DNA of 64,000 nt from Halosimplex pelagicum (GTDB taxonomy: Archaea; Halobacteriota; Halobacteria; Halobacteriales; Haloarculaceae), in contig NZ_CP058909.1 in the NCBI RefSeq assembly GCF_013415905.1, forward strand, positions 3,472,001-3,536,000, written 5' to 3'. This document shows, one piece after another, positions 61,505-64,000 of this stretch. Numbering within the stretch: the stretch's first letter is position 1; each line of letters begins with the position of its first letter. Below the pieces are notes generated by a model that was given only the letters and a program-made list of their open reading frames with translations, was not told the DNA's origin and did not search any database. The position numbers and the translations under genes were made by a program.

Positions 61505-61942
61505 CTACACCGAGAGGACGGGCTGGCTGGCGTACTCGACGACGTACTGGGCGGACTTGCCGAGCGTCTCGTCGGGTTCGGTCCCGCGTTCGCGCGGGAC
61601 GACGACGAAGTCCGCGGGGAGCTCCTCGGCCACGTCGAGGATGGCGCTGCCGGGGTGCTGGCGCAGCCGCGACCGGGAGAAGCCGACGACCGTCGAGTGG
61701 GTGACCGACACGTCGTCGGCGAACTCCTCGGCGTCGTCGGCGAACGACACCTGCTCGTCGGCGACGGCCTCGGCGTCGACGTCGCCGGTCTCGATCCCCC
61801 GCTTGACGGGCTCGTCGATCACGTGCAGGACGTGGACGGCCGCGTCGTACTCGTCGGCGATCGCGAGGCCGTACCGGACCGCCTGCTCGGCCTGGTCCGT
61901 GGCGTCGACCGGCACGAGGACCTGTTCGATGTCCAGACTCAT
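61505..61942 (-). CDS. Universal stress protein
   Basis: 145 residues, start MSLDIEQVLVPVDATDQAEQ. Strands VHVLHVIDEP and DFVVVPRERGTEPDETLGKS mark the family; the glycine-rich nucleotide loop is degenerate, so it may not bind ATP. It faces the GNAT gene. Confidence 0.85.
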   Translation of the reverse strand: MSLDIEQVLVPVDATDQAEQAVRYGLAIADEYDAAVHVLHVIDEPVKRGIETGDVDAEAVADEQVSFADDAEEFADDVSVTHSTVVGFSRSRLRQHPGSAILDVAEELPADFVVVPRERGTEPDETLGKSAQYVVEYASQPVLSV

Positions 61943-62106
61943 TGCCTACCGCTCGGTCGGGCGAGGGCAAAAAGTCACCGAGGTTCGCACGCCCGGGCCG
62001 CGCCGCGGTCGCCGGGGCCGGTCGCCGCGGCGGCCGACGACCCGGAAGGGGTGTCGTCGCGTCGGCGATGGCGTGGTTTATACCCCTGGCGGGGGATCAC
62101 TCGACC

Positions 62107-62553
62107 ATGTTCGACACGGTGGTCATCGCGACCGACGGCTCGGACAGCGCCTCGCGCGCCGTCGACGTGGCGCTGGACGTGGCCGAGAAGTTCGCGGCCG
62201 AGGTCCACGCGCTGTACGTGGTCGACAGGGGGGACGTAGCGGCGTCGCCGGACGAACTGCGGAAGGAGCTCGTCGACGCGCTGGAGGCGGCGGCCGACGA
62301 GGCCCTCGACGACGTGCGCGACCGCACCGACGGCTCCGTCGAGACGGCCGTCCGCAACGGCCGCCCGGGCGCCGAGATCACCCAGTACGTCGAGGAGGTC
62401 GACGCCGACGTGGTCGCGCTGGGCACCCGCGGCCGCCACGGCGACCACGGGTTCGTCCTCGGCAGCGTCGCCGAGGCCGTCGTCCGCCGGTGTGACCGCC
62501 CCGTCCTCACCGTCCGCCAGCTCGACGAGGGCGAGGTCGCGGCCGACGCCTGA
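62107..62553 (+). CDS. Universal stress protein
   Basis: 148 residues, start MFDTVVIATDGSDSASRAVD. The motif ALGTRGRHGDHGFVLGSVAE (G-x2-G-x9-G-S) is complete, so it is probably ATP-binding. It is the closest to the 5.4 kb paralogue in style. Start and promoter for it and the preceding Usp gene are divergent. Confidence 0.92.
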   Translation: MFDTVVIATDGSDSASRAVDVALDVAEKFAAEVHALYVVDRGDVAASPDELRKELVDALEAAADEALDDVRDRTDGSVETAVRNGRPGAEITQYVEEVDADVVALGTRGRHGDHGFVLGSVAEAVVRRCDRPVLTVRQLDEGEVAADA

Positions 62554-62634
62554 GCGGTCGCGTCCCGGCGGTCGCGCTCCGTACTCGCCCCTCGCAACCG
62601 GGGGCTTGATACCCTCGCGGGCGCTCTCGGGCGT

Positions 62635-63726
62635 ATGGACGACTGGATCATCGACGGCGACCGACTCCCGCTCGAACGGAAGTCGGTCCTGCCGGGCGAG
62701 GGATTTTTCTACCCCGATTCGCTGCAGGAGACGAAAAAGGAGAGCGAGGCGGTCGAGGCGCTGTCGGGCGCCGAGACGGTCGTGATCGCCGACACCGACG
62801 CCGACGGCCTCGGCTGCGTCGCGCTGATCCGCGAGGTCCACGGCGACGACGCCGCGCTGGTCCCCTCGGGCCCGCACGAACTCCGCCAGAGCATCGAGTG
62901 GGCCGTCGAGTACGCCCCGGACGACGCCGTCGTCTTCGTCTGCGACCTCTGTCCCGACAGTGAGGGCGACGTCGAGGGCATCGAGGCGCTCGCCGAGCGG
63001 ACGACGGTCCGCTGGTTCGACCACCACCAGTGGGACGACGACCTCGCCGCCGCGGTCGAGGCAGCGGGCGTCGACCTGACCGTCGGCGACTCCGACGAGG
63101 TCTGCACGACCGACGTAGCGCTGGCCGAACTCGACTACGGGTTCCCCGAGAAGTTCGAGGCGCTCGCGCGGGTCACCCGCGACCACGACCTGTGGATCAA
63201 AGAGGAGGAGCGCAGCGACGACCTCGCGGACTACGCGATGTGGGCCGACCCCGAGGAGTACGTCCGCGTCATCCGCCGCTACGGCGTCGACTTCCCCGAG
63301 GCCGTCGAGGAGTTCCTCGAAGAGGAGCGTATCGAGAAGGACGCCCTGATAGAGAAGGCCGTCGAGCGCGGCGAACTCCGCGAGGTCGGCGAGTGGACCG
63401 TCGGCGTCACCTACGGCCGCTGCTCGCAGAACGAGGTCGCCGAGGCGATGCGCCAGCAGGGCGCCGACGCCTCCGTGATCGTCAAGCCGGCCGGTAGCGC
63501 CTCGATCCGCGGCTCCGAGGGCTTCGAGCGCGCCCACGAGGTCGCCGAGCAGGTCAACGGCGGCGGCCACCCCCGCGCCGCGGGCTGCAAACCGCACATC
63601 TACGACGACATGCTCGACTACGCCCACCACTGGACCACCCGAGGTGCGGTCGCGAAACAGGCCATCCTCGACGCCTTCCGGGCGCTGCCGCCCGAGGAGG
63701 AGGAAGGCGTCGACACCGAGCGGTAA
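62635..63726 (+). CDS. DHH-family phosphoesterase (RecJ-like)
   Basis: 363 residues. Catalytic motifs: VVIADTDADGLGCVAL (DxD), VVFVCDLCPDSEGD, WFDHHQWDDD (DHH) and the C-terminal GGGHPRAAGCKPHIYD (DHHA1 GGGHxxAAG). It belongs to archaeal RecJ-like or cyclic/oligonucleotide phosphodiesterases; the precise substrate is not clear. Cytosolic. Confidence 0.92.
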   Translation: MDDWIIDGDRLPLERKSVLPGEGFFYPDSLQETKKESEAVEALSGAETVVIADTDADGLGCVALIREVHGDDAALVPSGPHELRQSIEWAVEYAPDDAVVFVCDLCPDSEGDVEGIEALAERTTVRWFDHHQWDDDLAAAVEAAGVDLTVGDSDEVCTTDVALAELDYGFPEKFEALARVTRDHDLWIKEEERSDDLADYAMWADPEEYVRVIRRYGVDFPEAVEEFLEEERIEKDALIEKAVERGELREVGEWTVGVTYGRCSQNEVAEAMRQQGADASVIVKPAGSASIRGSEGFERAHEVAEQVNGGGHPRAAGCKPHIYDDMLDYAHHWTTRGAVAKQAILDAFRALPPEEEEGVDTER

Positions 63727-63728
63727 GT

Positions 63729-64000
63729 TCAGCGCAGTTCTGCCGCGTTCTCACGGAGTCGCGCCGCCCGTTCCTCGCGGACCGACTCGTCGGCCCCGCC
63801 CCACCAGTAGTCGAACCACCGGAGCTCGGTGATCCACGTCACGGCGCGGTAGAAGCGCTGGCGCTCCTCGAACTCGCCGCTCCCGCGGTCGAACGAGCGT
63901 CCGCGTTCGTCCTCGTAGGCGTCGAACAGGGCGTCGCGAACGCGCTCGCCGACGGGCGAGCCGAGGGGCGCTCGCCCGGAGAACTCCCGAACGGCCCACG
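63729..64000 (-). CDS. Phosphotransferase-like protein, C-terminal part (5' end outside window)
   Basis: The last ~90 residues (VGERVRDALFDAYEDERGRS, QRFYRAVTWITELRWFDYWW, REERAARLRENAAELR) resemble the helical end of APH-type phosphotransferases of haloarchaea. The catalytic part is beyond the window, so the call is tentative. Confidence 0.45.
   Translation of the reverse strand, partial: WAVREFSGRAPLGSPVGERVRDALFDAYEDERGRSFDRGSGEFEERQRFYRAVTWITELRWFDYWWGGADESVREERAARLRENAAELR

Overview
The window comes from a halophilic archaeon (class Halobacteria). Its proteins are strongly acidic and its DNA is GC-rich. Most genes look leaderless, with a TATA-like box about 25-30 bases before the start codon. 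It also carries archaeal-type ThrRS, CBS/Usp stress genes, haloarchaea-specific small proteins and phiH1-type repressors. Names come from motif and family recognition without database searches; genus and species cannot be set from sequence alone.

Layout. 1-22.2 kb is ordinary chromosome: the tail of a PspA-like protein, an SLC13-type permease, thrS, Usp and CBS genes, a uracil-DNA glycosylase-like gene, the shikimate-pathway genes aroC and aroA, msrA, an M24 peptidase, two ribbon-helix-helix genes (one paired with a PIN toxin), a pair of glyoxalase-fold genes, an aldehyde dehydrogenase and an SDR. 22.2-24.5 kb is a small scar island. It holds an antitoxin whose PIN toxin is reduced to 14 codons, a broken copy of a gene also present in the provirus further along, and two AT-rich orphan genes. 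24.5-37.2 kb is the branched-chain amino acid cluster leuA-ilvB-ilvN-ilvC-(111 aa protein)-leuC-leuD, then a chemotaxis transducer and a cyclase, then leuB. Both leuA and ilvB are preceded by short reading frames placed almost at the predicted transcript start. 37.2-41.2 kb holds DUF5799-like, DHH/NAD-binding, tRNA-Lys(CTT), DUF7556-like, aldo-keto reductase and small membrane protein genes.

41.19-57.77 kb is an integrated provirus of about 16.6 kb. It lies in the 3' end of tRNA-Val(TAC) and is bounded by a 17-base direct repeat. Reading leftward from the tRNA, the minus strand carries small zinc-ribbon and SWIM genes, an RHH/winged-helix gene, an adenine methylase, a large acidic protein, a PD-(D/E)XK-like protein and a small packaging-type ATPase. 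It then carries a train of overlapping virion-type genes: two probable capsid proteins, several one-helix membrane proteins and a PKD spike protein. A short tyrosine recombinase follows, then a plus-strand repressor module facing an RHH gene across an operator-like dyad, then an early mini-gene cluster and the main integrase next to attL. This order and size resemble the SH1/SNJ1 group (Halopanivirales). One plus-strand membrane gene is cut by an IS5-type insertion (934 bp, 9-bp target duplication).

57.9-64 kb returns to chromosome: a DUF192 protein, an ABC exporter, three universal stress proteins, a GNAT acetyltransferase, a RecJ-like DHH phosphoesterase and the end of a phosphotransferase-like gene.
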